Assembly: GCF_014395225.1 (NCBI RefSeq)
Contig: NZ_CP060723.1
Location: 1,488,001-1,552,000 of the forward strand
Origin: Pedobacter roseus
GTDB taxonomy: Bacteria; Bacteroidota; Bacteroidia; Sphingobacteriales; Sphingobacteriaceae
Reading direction: 5' to 3'
Length of the DNA stretch: 64,000 nucleotides
Shown: in pieces, positions 27,601-35,959 of the stretch
How the letters are laid out: each line of letters starts with the position of its first letter
Position numbering within the stretch: position 1 is the first letter of the stretch
The notes under the pieces: generated by a model
What the model was told of the DNA's origin: nothing
What the model saw: the letters and a program-made list of their open reading frames with translations, nothing else
Databases searched by the model: none
Position numbers and translations under genes: made by a program

Positions 27601-30600
27601 AAAGCAAAACTTATGGAGATGCGGATCCAACCTTAACCTATACTTCTGCTCCGGCATTGGTAACTGGCGATAGCTTTACAGGATCGTTAACCAGGGCGGC
27701 TGGCGAAAATGTGGGCACTTATGCGATCAACCAGGGAACACTTGCTTTAAGCCCTAATTACACTTTAACTTATGTTGGAGCTAATCTGACCATTGGTGCT
27801 AAAACCATCACGGTAACCGCAGCAGCGAAAAGTAAAACTTATGGTGATGTTGATCCAACTTTAACCTATACTTCTACTCCGGCTTTGGTTGGTACTGATA
27901 CCTTTGCAGGATCATTAACCAGAGCAGCTGGCGAAAACGTGGGTGCTTATGCGATTAACCAGGGTACATTAGCCTTAAGCCCTAATTACACTTTAACCTA
28001 TGTTGGTGCTGATCTAACGATCGGTGCAAAAACCATTACGGTAACCGCAGCAGCGAAAAGCAAAACCTATGGTGATGCCGATCCGGCTTTAACCTATACT
28101 TCTGCTCCGGCATTGGTTGGTACTGATACCTTTACAGGATCATTAACCAGGTCAGCTGGCGAAAACGTGGGTACTTATGCCATCAATCAGGGTACATTAG
28201 CCTTAAACACTAACTATACCTTAACTTATGTAGGTGCAGATTTAACCATCGGCAAGAAAGCCATCACCGTAACCGCAGCAGCAAAAAGCAAAACTTATGG
28301 TGATGCTGATCCGGCTTTAACCTATACTTCTGCTCCTGCATTGGTTGGTACTGATACCTTTACAGGATCATTAACCAGGGCACCTGGTGAAAACGTGGGT
28401 GCTTATGCGATTAACCAGGGAACACTTGCTTTAAGCCCTAACTACACTTTAACCTATGTTGGTGCAGATTTAACCATAGGCAAGAAAACTATCACGGTAA
28501 CCGCAGTGGCGAAAAGCAAAACTTATGGTGATGCTGATCCGGTTTTAACCTATACTTCTGCTCCGGCATTGGTAACTGGCGATAGCTTCACAGGATCGTT
28601 AACCAGAGTAGTTGGTGATAATGTGGGTACTTATGCGATTAACCAGGGAACACTTGCTTTAAGCCCTAACTACACTTTAACTTATGTTGGTGCAGATTTA
28701 ACCATCGGCAAGAAAACCATTACGGTAACTGCAGCAGCAAAAAGTAAAACCTACGGTGATGTTGATCCAACTTTAACCTATACTTCTGCTCCGGCATTGG
28801 TTGGTACTGATACCTTTACAGGATCATTAACAAGAGCAACTGGCGAAAACGTGGGTGCTTATGCGATTAACCAGGGAACACTTGCTTTAAACCCTAACTA
28901 CACTTTAACCTATGTTGGTGCAGATTTAACGATCGGCAAGAAAACCATCACGGTAACCGCAGCAGCGAAAAGTAAAACCTATGGTGATGCCGATCCGGCT
29001 TTAACCTATACTTCTGCTCCGGCTTTGGTTGGTACTGATACCTTTACAGGATCATTAACCAGGGCAGCTGGCGAAAACGTGGGTACTTATGCGATTAACC
29101 AGGGAACACTTGCTTTAAGCCCTAACTACACTTTAACTTATGTTGGTGCAGATTTGACGATCGGCAAGAAAACCATCACGGTGACCGCAGCAGCAAAAAG
29201 CAAAACTTATGGTGATGCCGATCCGGCTTTAACCTATACTTCTGCTCCGGCATTGGTTGGTACTGATAGCTTTACAGGATCGTTAACCAGGGCAGCTGGC
29301 GAAAATGTAGGTACTTATGCGATTAACCAGGGAACACTTGCTTTAAACGCTAACTACACTTTAACTTACGTTGGTGCAGATTTAACCATCGGCAAGAAAA
29401 CCATTACGGTAACAGCCGCTGCTAAGAGCAAAACCTACGGTGATGCAGATCCGGCTTTAACCTATACTTCTGCTCCGGCATTGGTTGGTACTGATACCTT
29501 TACAGGATCATTAACCAGAGCGGTTGGCGAAAATGTGGGCACTTATGCGATTAACCAGGGAACACTTGCTTTAAACCCTAACTACACTTTAACTTATGTT
29601 GGTGCAGATTTAACCATCGGCAAGAAAACCATCACGGTAACCGCAGCAGCGAAAAGCAAAACTTATGGTGATGTTGATCCAACTTTAACCTATACTTCTG
29701 CTCCGGCATTGGTTGGTACTGATAGCTTTACAGGATCATTAACCAGAGTAGTTGGTGAAAATGTGGGTACTTATGCGATCAACCAGGGAACACTTGCTTT
29801 AAACACTAACTACACTTTAACCTACGTTGGTGCAGATTTAACCATCGGCAAGAAAACCATCACGGTAACTGCAGCAGCAAAAAGCAAAACCTATGGCGAT
29901 GCCAATCCGGTTTTAACCTATACTTCTGCTCCGGCATTGATAACCGGCGACAGTTTCAGCGGAAGCCTGACCAGGACACCTGGCGAGAACGTGGGCACTT
30001 ATGCCATCAATCAGGGAACACTTGCTTTAAATGCTAACTACACTTTAACTTATGTTGGTGCAGATTTAACCATCGGCAAGAAAACCATCACGGTAACCGC
30101 AGCAGCGAAAAGCAAAACTTATGGCGATGTTGATCCGGCTTTAACCTATACTTCTGCTCCGGCATTGGTTGGTACTGATAGCTTTGCAGGATCATTAACC
30201 AGGGCAGCTGGCGAAAATATCGGTACTTATGCGATTAACCAGGGTACATTAGCCTTAAGCCCTAATTACACTTTAACCTATGTTGGTGCAGATTTGACGA
30301 TCGGCAAGAAAACCATCACGGTCACCGCAGCAGCGAAAAGCAAAACTTATGGTGATGCCGATCCGGCTTTAACCTATACTTCTGCTCCGGCGTTGGTTGG
30401 TACTGATACCTTTACAGGATCATTAACAAGGGCAGCTGGCGAAAACGTAGGTGCTTATGCCATCAATCAGGGTACATTAGCCTTAAACCCTAATTACACT
30501 TTAACTTATATTGGTGCCAACCTTACCATCGACAAGAAAACCATCACAGTCACCGCAGCAGCGAAAAGCAAAACTTATGGTGATGCCGATCCGGCTTTAA

Positions 30601-31745
30601 CCTATACTTCTGCTCCGGCATTGATAATAGGGGATACCTTTACAGGATCATTAACCAGGGCAGCTGGCGAAAATGTGGGCACTTATGCGATTAACCAGGG
30701 AACACTTGCTTTAAACGCTAACTATACTTTAACTTATGTTGGAGCTAATCTGACCATTGGTGCTAAAACCATCACGGTAACCGCAGCAGCGAAAAGTAAA
30801 ACTTATGGTGATGTTGATCCTGCATTGACGTATACCTTCAGTCCGGCGTTACAAACAGGTGATAGCTTTAGTGGAAGTTTGACCAGGGCAGCTGGCGAAA
30901 ATGCAGGCACTTATGCGATTAATCAAGGTACAGTTACATTAAGCGGCAACTATGCAATTACTTATTTAAGTGCTAACCTTACGATTAATAAAACAGTACT
31001 TACCGTAACAGCAAGCAATGCTTCAATGTGCCAGTCAGATGGTTTCCCAACATTTGGTGTAAGCTACAGCGGATTCAAAGTGGGCGATACTGAAACGGCA
31101 TTGAGCACAAAACCAACAGTAAGCACAACTGCAAATAGAAATGTGGCAGGTACTTATACACTTGTTCCGGCAGGTGGTGTAGCTAATAACTACAGTTTTG
31201 TTTATGTAAACGGTACATTAACTATCAATGCACTTCCAACGGTAAATATTGTAAGCAACAAAGGTACCGATCTTAGTAAAGGCGAAACTGCAGCATTAAC
31301 CGCAAGCGGTGGCACAAGCTACAGCTGGTCTACAGCAAGTGGAATTATAAGCGGACAGAACACGGCAACGCTTACCGTTCGTCCTGCACAAACCACCACT
31401 TATACGGTACGTGTAACCAACGCAAACGGATGTAGCAGTATCGGATCGATCACCATTAAAGTGGCCGAAGATTATAAAATTGTTGCAAACAACATTTTAA
31501 CTCCAAACGGCGATGGCGTGAATGATACCTGGATTGTACAGAACATTGATATGTACCCGGGCAACGAAGTAAGAATCTTCGACCGCAACGGTAGATTGAT
31601 GTACAATAAAAAAGGATATGACAATAGCTGGAACGGCACGATCGGAGGTAACGACCTCGCTGAAGGTACTTACTATTACATCATCACTTATGGACCAGAT
31701 AAACTTGTTCAAAAAGGATTTATCACGATTATCAGAAACCGTTAA
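21627..31745 (+). CDS. Giant secreted repeat protein (TIG/MBG repeats) with T9SS type B sorting domain
   Basis: This 3372-residue protein has a signal peptide (1-24, ending VSAQ) and a short unique region. A cadherin-like beta-sandwich follows (about 128-222). Then come 11 tandem 85-residue TIG/IPT domains (227-1161), two ~110-residue Ig-like units with DNNxDII and FSQFG motifs (about 1162-1385), more Ig-like domains to ~1592, and a diverged MBG-like unit. Nineteen near-identical 76-residue MBG repeats occupy 1679-3121, then another diverged MBG unit and an Ig/PKD-like domain. The end (about 3281-3372) is a gliding-motility/CHU_C domain (ILTPNGDGVNDTW, VRIFDRNGRLMY), the type B signal for type IX secretion. 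It is probably a surface adhesin. A PorP/SprF gene follows by 4 bases. Confidence 0.93.
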   Translation: MKKALLALFSTAVLLLVALTVSAQIQFKDTYEQSHGNTTTTLTVSSTSSGRNVYLGTSTGSSTTYRIIYTGTRWEVQVDIGGSYATAYYNTTATTPDPPALGNGTWQSTSPPDQITVFTGNVISASSNDATLSALSISAGTLTPAFSSSGITYSASVTNGTSSINITPTRNQANATIKINGTTATSGSPFSVNLSVGNNAITVLVTAQDGTTTKTYTINVGRALPVPTVTALSPTSGPASGGTSVTITGTNFSGATAVTFGATAATGFTVNSATQITATAPAGTGTVDVRITTTGGTSATSASDQFTYIAAPTVTALSPISGPTSGGTSVTITGTNFSGATAVTFGATAATGFTVNSATQITATAPAGTGTVDVRITTTGGTSATSASDQFTYIAAPTVTALSPTSGPTSGGTSVTITGTNFTGATAVTFGATAATGFTVNSATQITATAPAGTGTVDVRITTTGGTSATSASDQFTYIAAPTVTALSPTGGPTSGGTSVTITGSNFSGATAVTFGATAAAGFTVNSATQITATAPAGTGTVDVRITTAGGTSATSASDQFTYIAAPTVTALSPTSGPTSGGTSVTITGTNFTGATAVTFGATAAAGFTVNSATQITATAPAGTGTVDVRITTAGGTSATSASDQFTYIAAPTVTALSPTSGPTSGGTSVTITGTNFTGATAVTFGATAAAGFTVNSATQITATAPAGTGTVDVRITTAGGTSATSASDQFTYIAAPTVTALSPISGPTSGGTSVTITGTNFTGATAVTFGATAATGFTVNSATQITATAPAGTGTVDVRITTTGGTSATSASDQFTYIAAPTVTALSPTSGPTSGGTSVTITGTNFSGATAVTFGATAATGFTVNSATQITATAPAGTGTVDVRITTTGGTSATSASDQFTYIAAPTVTALSPTSGPTSGGTSVTITGTNFTGATAVRFGATAATGFTVNSATQITATAPAGTGTVDVRITTTGGTSATSASDQFTYLAAPTVTALSPTSGPASGGTSVTITGTNFSGATAVTFGATAATGFTVNSATQITATAPAGTGTVDVRITTTGGTSATSASDQFTYLAAPTVTALSPTSGPASGGTSVTITGTNFSGATAVRYGATAATGFTVNSATQITATAPAGTGTVDVRITTAGGTSATSASDQFTYIAAPTVTAAKINISGGSGTGGAFKIGDVVTAIWDNSAIGDNNSGIIAVTIDFSQFGGGATVTASNNNDIWTATYTIVAGTIDATNRNISVTATNSAGPTTTTGTNNAIVDNVAPLVTDANISINGASGTGGTYKIGDVITATWNNTAAGDNNTDIISSVTINFSQFGSGSAVAATNSSGTWTATYTIAAGAINATNRNVAVTATDNAGNTKTTVGSSNATIDNQAPLVVISSTAGASGGSTGTSPIPFTVTFSESVTGFVAGGITPGNATLSGFSGSGTTYTFNATPTANGAVTMNIAANVAQDAAGNGNTAASQYSITYTQPSLITASAGTFPSALSTTYGTASASTSVSVSGTGLSAGITATPSSSTNFEVSADNVSYSSSVTIGSSGTVSGTVYVRLKANAPVGTNISGNVVLTSSNANSPTVSIPSSIVAKATLTYTANTSSKVYGDAVPALSGTVTGFVNSETISTATTGTLSWSTLASANSPAGSYGINGTGLSANNYDFVQASSNATALIVTTKTITVTAAAKSKTYGDADPALTYTSAPALVTGDTFTGSLTRAPGENVGAYAINQGTLALNTNYTLTYVGADLTISSKTITVTAAAKSKTYGDADPALTYTSAPALVGTDTFTGSLTRAPGENVGAYAINQGTLALNPNYTLTYVGADLTIGKKTITVTAVAKSKTYGDADPVLTYTSAPALVTGDSFTGSLTRVVGENVGAYAINQGTLALNPNYTLTYVGADLTIGKKTITVTAVAKSKTYGDADPTLTYTSAPALVTGDSFTGSLTRVVGENVGAYAINQGTLALNPNYTLTYVGADLTIGKKTITVTAVAKSKTYGDADPTLTYTSAPALVTGDSFTGSLTRAAGENVGTYAINQGTLALSPNYTLTYVGANLTIGAKTITVTAAAKSKTYGDVDPTLTYTSTPALVGTDTFAGSLTRAAGENVGAYAINQGTLALSPNYTLTYVGADLTIGAKTITVTAAAKSKTYGDADPALTYTSAPALVGTDTFTGSLTRSAGENVGTYAINQGTLALNTNYTLTYVGADLTIGKKAITVTAAAKSKTYGDADPALTYTSAPALVGTDTFTGSLTRAPGENVGAYAINQGTLALSPNYTLTYVGADLTIGKKTITVTAVAKSKTYGDADPVLTYTSAPALVTGDSFTGSLTRVVGDNVGTYAINQGTLALSPNYTLTYVGADLTIGKKTITVTAAAKSKTYGDVDPTLTYTSAPALVGTDTFTGSLTRATGENVGAYAINQGTLALNPNYTLTYVGADLTIGKKTITVTAAAKSKTYGDADPALTYTSAPALVGTDTFTGSLTRAAGENVGTYAINQGTLALSPNYTLTYVGADLTIGKKTITVTAAAKSKTYGDADPALTYTSAPALVGTDSFTGSLTRAAGENVGTYAINQGTLALNANYTLTYVGADLTIGKKTITVTAAAKSKTYGDADPALTYTSAPALVGTDTFTGSLTRAVGENVGTYAINQGTLALNPNYTLTYVGADLTIGKKTITVTAAAKSKTYGDVDPTLTYTSAPALVGTDSFTGSLTRVVGENVGTYAINQGTLALNTNYTLTYVGADLTIGKKTITVTAAAKSKTYGDANPVLTYTSAPALITGDSFSGSLTRTPGENVGTYAINQGTLALNANYTLTYVGADLTIGKKTITVTAAAKSKTYGDVDPALTYTSAPALVGTDSFAGSLTRAAGENIGTYAINQGTLALSPNYTLTYVGADLTIGKKTITVTAAAKSKTYGDADPALTYTSAPALVGTDTFTGSLTRAAGENVGAYAINQGTLALNPNYTLTYIGANLTIDKKTITVTAAAKSKTYGDADPALTYTSAPALIIGDTFTGSLTRAAGENVGTYAINQGTLALNANYTLTYVGANLTIGAKTITVTAAAKSKTYGDVDPALTYTFSPALQTGDSFSGSLTRAAGENAGTYAINQGTVTLSGNYAITYLSANLTINKTVLTVTASNASMCQSDGFPTFGVSYSGFKVGDTETALSTKPTVSTTANRNVAGTYTLVPAGGVANNYSFVYVNGTLTINALPTVNIVSNKGTDLSKGETAALTASGGTSYSWSTASGIISGQNTATLTVRPAQTTTYTVRVTNANGCSSIGSITIKVAEDYKIVANNILTPNGDGVNDTWIVQNIDMYPGNEVRIFDRNGRLMYNKKGYDNSWNGTIGGNDLAEGTYYYIITYGPDKLVQKGFITIIRNR
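22306..25110 (+). repeat. Eleven tandem 255-bp repeats (TIG domains) inside the adhesin gene
   Basis: Units start at 22306 and every 255 bases to 24856, with no indels. Differences between units are few and mostly synonymous (for example TNFSG/TNFTG and ATAAT/ATAAA variants). The block is visibly richer in G and C than the rest of the gene. Perfect phase and high identity point to recent amplification or gene conversion. Confidence 0.95.
26661..30989 (+). repeat. Nineteen tandem 228-bp repeats (MBG domains) inside the adhesin gene
   Basis: Units begin with an AAA codon at 26661 and every 228 bases to 30765; the last unit is one codon short. Each encodes a KTITVTA, KSKTYGD, LTYTSAPAL, GSLTR, AINQGTLAL, NYTLTY pattern. 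Units differ mainly at A/V, D/N and VTGD/VGTD positions, which occur in a mosaic as expected after gene conversion. Diverged units flank the array on both sides. Confidence 0.95.
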
Positions 31746-31749
31746 TAAA

Positions 31750-32619
31750 ATGAAAACGATGAAAACAAAAATATTGATATTGCTTGCTCTTATCGGGGTT
31801 TCGAAGGTAAAAGCACAAACCAGTCCGTTGTTAAACCAATATTTCAATAATACCTACCTCGCTAACCCGGCCATGGCCGGGGCAGCAGCGGGTGCAGATG
31901 TAGATCTTGCCTTCCGTTCGCAGTGGAATGATGTGCCTGGTGCGCCTGTAGTACAAAACCTTACCGCCACTTATGGATGGGAAAGGGTAGGTGTCGGCTT
32001 AAACATGAACCTTGATAAAGCCGGTCTGCAAAGGCAAACACGTATCGTGGCAACTTATGCTTATCACCTTCCGCTCAGCGAAACGGCTAAACTACATTTC
32101 GGTTTATCAGCTGGTTTTATGAATCAAAGGATAGATATGCAGGACCTGATCGGTAACCCGAATGATGGCCAGATCGGTGCTTACAATACCGATCATAAAA
32201 CCTATTTCGACGGCGATTTTGGGGTTGCGCTAACCACTAAAGGATTCAATGCAGATTTTGCAATGGTTAACCTGAAAAATTATTTCAAACGGGATAATTT
32301 CAAACTGATCAATACGCCTGTGGTTTATGCCTCGGCCGGGTATAAAATTCCTTTGGGAGAGAATATCTTTCAGCCAAAGGTCGCCTATCGTTCATTCACG
32401 GAGATTGCCGATATTGTTGATGTAGGCGGACAGTTTGGCATCGCCAATCAGCAGGTATTGTTTACTGCCATGTATCATACCAGTAAAGCAGCAAGTTTCG
32501 GTGTGGGTTTACATTACAAAAAGAAATATTCCATTAATACTTCCTACACCACACAAACTGGTGCATTAAGCGGTTATACCGCCGGAAGTTTTGAGGTTAA
32601 TCTGGGTATCAACTGGTAG
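31750..32619 (+). CDS. PorP/SprF family type IX secretion membrane protein
   Basis: The start is placed at ATG 31750 (or 31759), 4 bases after the adhesin stop; a longer frame to 31618 overlaps the adhesin gene and is rejected. The ~290-residue protein has a signal peptide ending KVKAQ, then the family opening SPLLNQYFNNTYLANPAMAGAA and FRSQWNDVPGAPVVQNLT, and a beta-barrel to a terminal NLGINW. PorP/SprF proteins are outer-membrane partners that hold or help secrete a type B T9SS cargo encoded next to them. The direct neighbour here is the giant adhesin, so this is very probably its dedicated anchor. A strong terminator follows at 32650. Confidence 0.92.
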   Translation: MKTMKTKILILLALIGVSKVKAQTSPLLNQYFNNTYLANPAMAGAAAGADVDLAFRSQWNDVPGAPVVQNLTATYGWERVGVGLNMNLDKAGLQRQTRIVATYAYHLPLSETAKLHFGLSAGFMNQRIDMQDLIGNPNDGQIGAYNTDHKTYFDGDFGVALTTKGFNADFAMVNLKNYFKRDNFKLINTPVVYASAGYKIPLGENIFQPKVAYRSFTEIADIVDVGGQFGIANQQVLFTAMYHTSKAASFGVGLHYKKKYSINTSYTTQTGALSGYTAGSFEVNLGINW

Positions 32620-32649
32620 AAAAAATAACAAGCTAATTATTGTTAATGG

Positions 32650-32680
32650 CGGGTATCGTTCTGATACCCGTTTTTTTTTT
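32650..32680 (+). terminator. Rho-independent terminator after the PorP/SprF gene
   Basis: CGGGTATC (32650-32657) pairs perfectly with GATACCCG (32663-32670) around a 5-base loop, followed by ten T. Confidence 0.92.
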
Positions 32681-32864
32681 GCCATCATTATTGATAAAAT
32701 AGCAGGCGTATCTACTTTGGTACGAAGGGTTGCATGATCTTGATCTGTTTAATATAAAAGAATTGTTTTTTTGCTGATCAGGAGCTTTTTATCCTGTGAT
32801 GACGAGCTTTCGGAGAAACTGATAAAATTATTTATGCTCATTTTCAGTAGTTTGAGAGATTGTA

Positions 32865-32895
32865 TTTGCAGGTATGATTTAGGTTTTTACTTTTG
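32865..32895 (+). promoter_or_regulatory. Promoter of the 111-residue protein gene
   Basis: TTTG (32865-32868), a 19-base spacer and TACTTTTG (32888-32895) fit the Bacteroidota consensus well. The ATG at 32901 is only 5 bases further, which suggests a leaderless mRNA or a start codon downstream. Confidence 0.6.
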
Positions 32896-32900
32896 CGTTC

Positions 32901-33236
32901 ATGGTCGTTACGGTATTGGCTATCCTGGAGACGGATTTTGTTCCGGATAAAGCACTTTCGAGATTAATGAATGGACGTTTGCAGCAAGCGGCTGATGAGC
33001 TGCGTGATCAACACCTGGCTTTTCTTGCTGATGTTGGTGAGCGTAACGACGATATCATTATTTACATCAGTTATAATCCAAAATATAAAATCCGCTTCCG
33101 CGTGGTGAATGATGTGCCTGCAAAAATCGAAAATCAGGTAATCGACGTTTGTGGTATGCTGGGTTACCTCCACTGGCAAACCGGTGTTCTTAACGTGGTT
33201 CGCAACCTGGGTATTGCAGGCGAGGGGGAGAAATAA
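32901..33236 (+). CDS. Conserved-looking hypothetical protein, 111 aa
   Basis: This small soluble protein has no recognised family. It has alternating strand and helix character: an N-terminal VVTVLAILETDFVP strand, a helix with RLMNGRLQQAADELRDQHLAFL, then IIIYISYNPKYKIRFRVVND and a C-terminal helix. No signal peptide or membrane segment is seen. The promoter upstream is unusually complete, supporting a real gene. Because the promoter ends 5 bases before the ATG, the true start may be the internal Met at residue 23 (32967), or the transcript may be leaderless. Confidence 0.6.
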   Translation: MVVTVLAILETDFVPDKALSRLMNGRLQQAADELRDQHLAFLADVGERNDDIIIYISYNPKYKIRFRVVNDVPAKIENQVIDVCGMLGYLHWQTGVLNVVRNLGIAGEGEK

Positions 33237-33265
33237 TTTATTGCTTTATTGGGTTAACTGGCTAA

Positions 33266-33785
33266 TTGTTTAAATCGGTTAATTCCAATCTGATCTATTA
33301 GTTCATTAGCCATTTGTTCATTGGTTAGCATGGAGCAGAAACTTTCGTATTGTTTAAATCAGTTAATTCCAATCTGATTTATTAGTTCATTAGCCATTTG
33401 TTCATTGGTTAGCATGGAGCAGAAACTTTCGTATTGTTTAAATCAGTTAATTCCAATCTGATTTATTAGTTCATTAGCCATTTGTTCATTGGTTAGCATG
33501 GAGCAGAAACTTTCGTATTGTTTAAATCGGTTAATTCCAATCTGATTTATTAGTTCATTAGCCATTTGTTCATTAGTTAGCATGGAGCAGACTTTCGTAT
33601 TGTTTAAATCGGTTAATTCCAATCTGATTTATTAGTTCATTAGCCATTTGTTCATTGGTTAGCATGGAGCAGACTTTCGTATTGTTTAAATCGGTTAATT
33701 CCAATCTGATTTATTAGTTCATTAGCCATTTGTTCATTGGTTAGCATGGAGCAGAAACTTTCGTATTTATTGTTTAAATCGGATA
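33266..33785. repeat. Intergenic tandem repeat, six ~84-bp units
   Basis: Units begin TTGTTTAAATC at 33266, 33350, 33434, 33518, 33600 and 33682, with a partial unit at 33770. Lengths are 84, 84, 84, 82, 82 and 88 bases; the differences are a two-base loss in GCAGAAACTTTC and a small insertion. Units are almost identical and include TAGTTCATTAGCC and TTCATTGGTTAGCATGG phrases. There are no spacers and no cas genes, so it is a minisatellite, not a CRISPR. Similar TTGTTTAAATCGGTTAA phrases recur at about 37100. Confidence 0.95.
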
Positions 33786-33985
33786 ATTTTGTACAAACGC
33801 CGTCTTCTATCGTGATTTTTATTGATCATTGGTTATTGGTCCTTGGAAATTGGTTATTGCTCCTTGATTATTCACTTCCATCATCCTTCAAATTCTCCTT
33901 CTCTCATTAGCAAAATATCCACTTCTTTTTTAACTTCGTAATTGGCATACGCAGGCTCAAATGTTGCATTGCCATTATCCCAATT

Positions 33986-35938
33986 ATGATCCTTGATAAA
34001 GACATTCTGGCCGGGCTTATAGAAGGCTCACCTTATCCCATATACCTGATCCTTGGTGATGAACTTCGGGTTGCTTTGGCAAATGCAGCAACCTTAAAAG
34101 CCTGGGGAAAAGATGCCTCTGTAATTGGTAAACCTTTTTTAGAAGCACTTCCTGAAATTGATGGTCAGCCTTTTGAAGCGCTGTTACGCCAGGTAATGGC
34201 CACGGGAGAAGCCTACCATGCTGTAAACGACCGTGCCGATCTCATAATCGATGGTCAGCTCAAAACATTTTATTTTACCTTTTCCTATCAGCCCGTAAAA
34301 AATACTGATGGCAGGATAATAGGTGTAGTTTGTTATGCAACAGACGTTACCCAGCTCGTAGAATCGGCAGCCAGCATCAATCGCATGGGTTTGGAGGCAA
34401 TAGAAAATAATGCAAGGTTAGCCGCAATAAACGAAGCACTTGCTGCAACCAACGAAGAATTGGCTACCACAAACGAAGAACTTACCGAATCGGCACGTTT
34501 GCTCGAACTGAGCGAAGAAAGGTTTAGAAATCTCATTCAACAGGCTCCTTTTGCGATATGTGTAATCAGGGCAAACGATCTGGTGGTAAGTGAAGTAAAT
34601 GATCGCTACCTCGAACTTGTTGGGAAAGCACGAGATACATTAGATGGAAAACCCATTTGGGATGGCGTGCCAGAAGCCGCAGAAGCTTATTCCCCTATAA
34701 TGGAAAAAGTGTTTCAATCGGGCGAAGCATTTGTTGCTACTGAAGCAGAACTTGTGCTCATCCGCAATGGATCACCAGAACAGGTTTTTATCGATTTTGT
34801 TTACGAACCTGTAACTGACCTTTTAGGGAGCGTTTCTGCCGTAATGGTGGTGGGCATCGATGTATCAGAAAAGGTGCGCACCAGGCATGCCATTGAAGAA
34901 GTTGAAGAACGTATCCGCCTTGCGGTAGAAGCGGCAGAAATTGGTACCTATGAACTTAATTACAATACAGGCGAATTGGTAGGTTCTGCGCGTTTTGATG
35001 AAATTTTCGGACTTGGAAATGGGGTAAATAGAGAAACCATCATCGATCATTATCATCCCGATGATGCCCATTTAAGTGTACTGGCACACGAAGAAGCCAA
35101 AAAAACCGGCCGGATTTTTTACGAGGCCAGGTACATACGTGAAGGTTCCCCCTTAAAATGGCTGAGGTTTCAGGCAAAAGTTTATTTCGATGCCAAAGGA
35201 AACCGTACGCGCACACTCGGCACCGTTATGGATGTTACCGTGTATAAAGCCCTGCAACAGCAAAAAGATGATTTTATATCAATTGCCAGTCATGAATTGA
35301 AAACGCCTTTAACCACGTTAAAAGCCTCGCTCCAATTGCTGGTCAGGATGCGTGAAAACCCGAATACCCTGCTTTTTCCAAAAGTGATCGATCAGGCCTC
35401 CAGGAGTATGGATAAAATCACCGAATTGGTTGATGATCTGCTCAATGTATCCAAAATTAACCAGGGGCATGTAGGCCTTAAAAAGAGCTGGTTCAACCTT
35501 GGCGATATGCTCGAAAAATGTTGCTTACACGTAAGGGAGTCTGGTAGTCACGAATTGGTTTTGGAAGGCGATACGAGCCTGATGGTTTTCGCCGATGAAC
35601 ACCGTATTGATCAGGTAGTAGTTAATCTGGTAAATAATGCCGTAAAATATGCGCCGGATTCTAAGCGTATTTTTCTTGGGATTAAAGCATCGGGTGAATC
35701 TGTAAAGATTTCCGTTCGGGACAATGGCCCGGGAATTCCTGCCGATAAACTTCCGCACTTGTTCGACCGCTATTTTAGGGCTGATGAAATGGGTACACAG
35801 GTTTCGGGACTTGGTTTAGGTCTTTTTATCTGCGCAGATATTGTGCAGCGTCATGGTGGCGAAATCGGTGTTGAAAGCGAACCCGGACAAGGCAGCAATT
35901 TTTTCTTTACCCTCCCCCTTGATAAAAACGAAGTATAA
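33986..35938 (+). CDS. Multi-PAS sensor histidine kinase
   Basis: This 650-residue cytoplasmic kinase has three PAS-type domains: about 5-125 (LIEGSPYPIYLILGDE), about 175-295 (RFRNLIQQAPFAICVI) and about 300-415 (VEAAEIGTYELNYNTGEL with a PAC-like KWLRFQ). A coiled segment of repeated 'AAINEALAATNEELATTNEE' type lies between the first two. HisKA has H436 (ASHELKTPLTTL), followed by an HATPase domain with NLVNNAVKYAPDS, DNGPGIP and GLGLGLFIC. There is no membrane segment. It converges on a single-domain response regulator only 21 bases away, which may be its partner. The ligand is unknown. Confidence 0.93.
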   Translation: MILDKDILAGLIEGSPYPIYLILGDELRVALANAATLKAWGKDASVIGKPFLEALPEIDGQPFEALLRQVMATGEAYHAVNDRADLIIDGQLKTFYFTFSYQPVKNTDGRIIGVVCYATDVTQLVESAASINRMGLEAIENNARLAAINEALAATNEELATTNEELTESARLLELSEERFRNLIQQAPFAICVIRANDLVVSEVNDRYLELVGKARDTLDGKPIWDGVPEAAEAYSPIMEKVFQSGEAFVATEAELVLIRNGSPEQVFIDFVYEPVTDLLGSVSAVMVVGIDVSEKVRTRHAIEEVEERIRLAVEAAEIGTYELNYNTGELVGSARFDEIFGLGNGVNRETIIDHYHPDDAHLSVLAHEEAKKTGRIFYEARYIREGSPLKWLRFQAKVYFDAKGNRTRTLGTVMDVTVYKALQQQKDDFISIASHELKTPLTTLKASLQLLVRMRENPNTLLFPKVIDQASRSMDKITELVDDLLNVSKINQGHVGLKKSWFNLGDMLEKCCLHVRESGSHELVLEGDTSLMVFADEHRIDQVVVNLVNNAVKYAPDSKRIFLGIKASGESVKISVRDNGPGIPADKLPHLFDRYFRADEMGTQVSGLGLGLFICADIVQRHGGEIGVESEPGQGSNFFFTLPLDKNEV

Positions 35939-35959
35939 AATTTATCTGCTACTGATGGC

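Noticed and set aside
31618-31749. Long N-terminal extension of the PorP/SprF frame
   Set aside because: It overlaps the conserved sorting domain of the adhesin; the signal peptide begins at 31750.
33266-33785. CRISPR array
   Set aside because: The repeated unit is ~84 bp with no unique spacers, and no cas gene is present.
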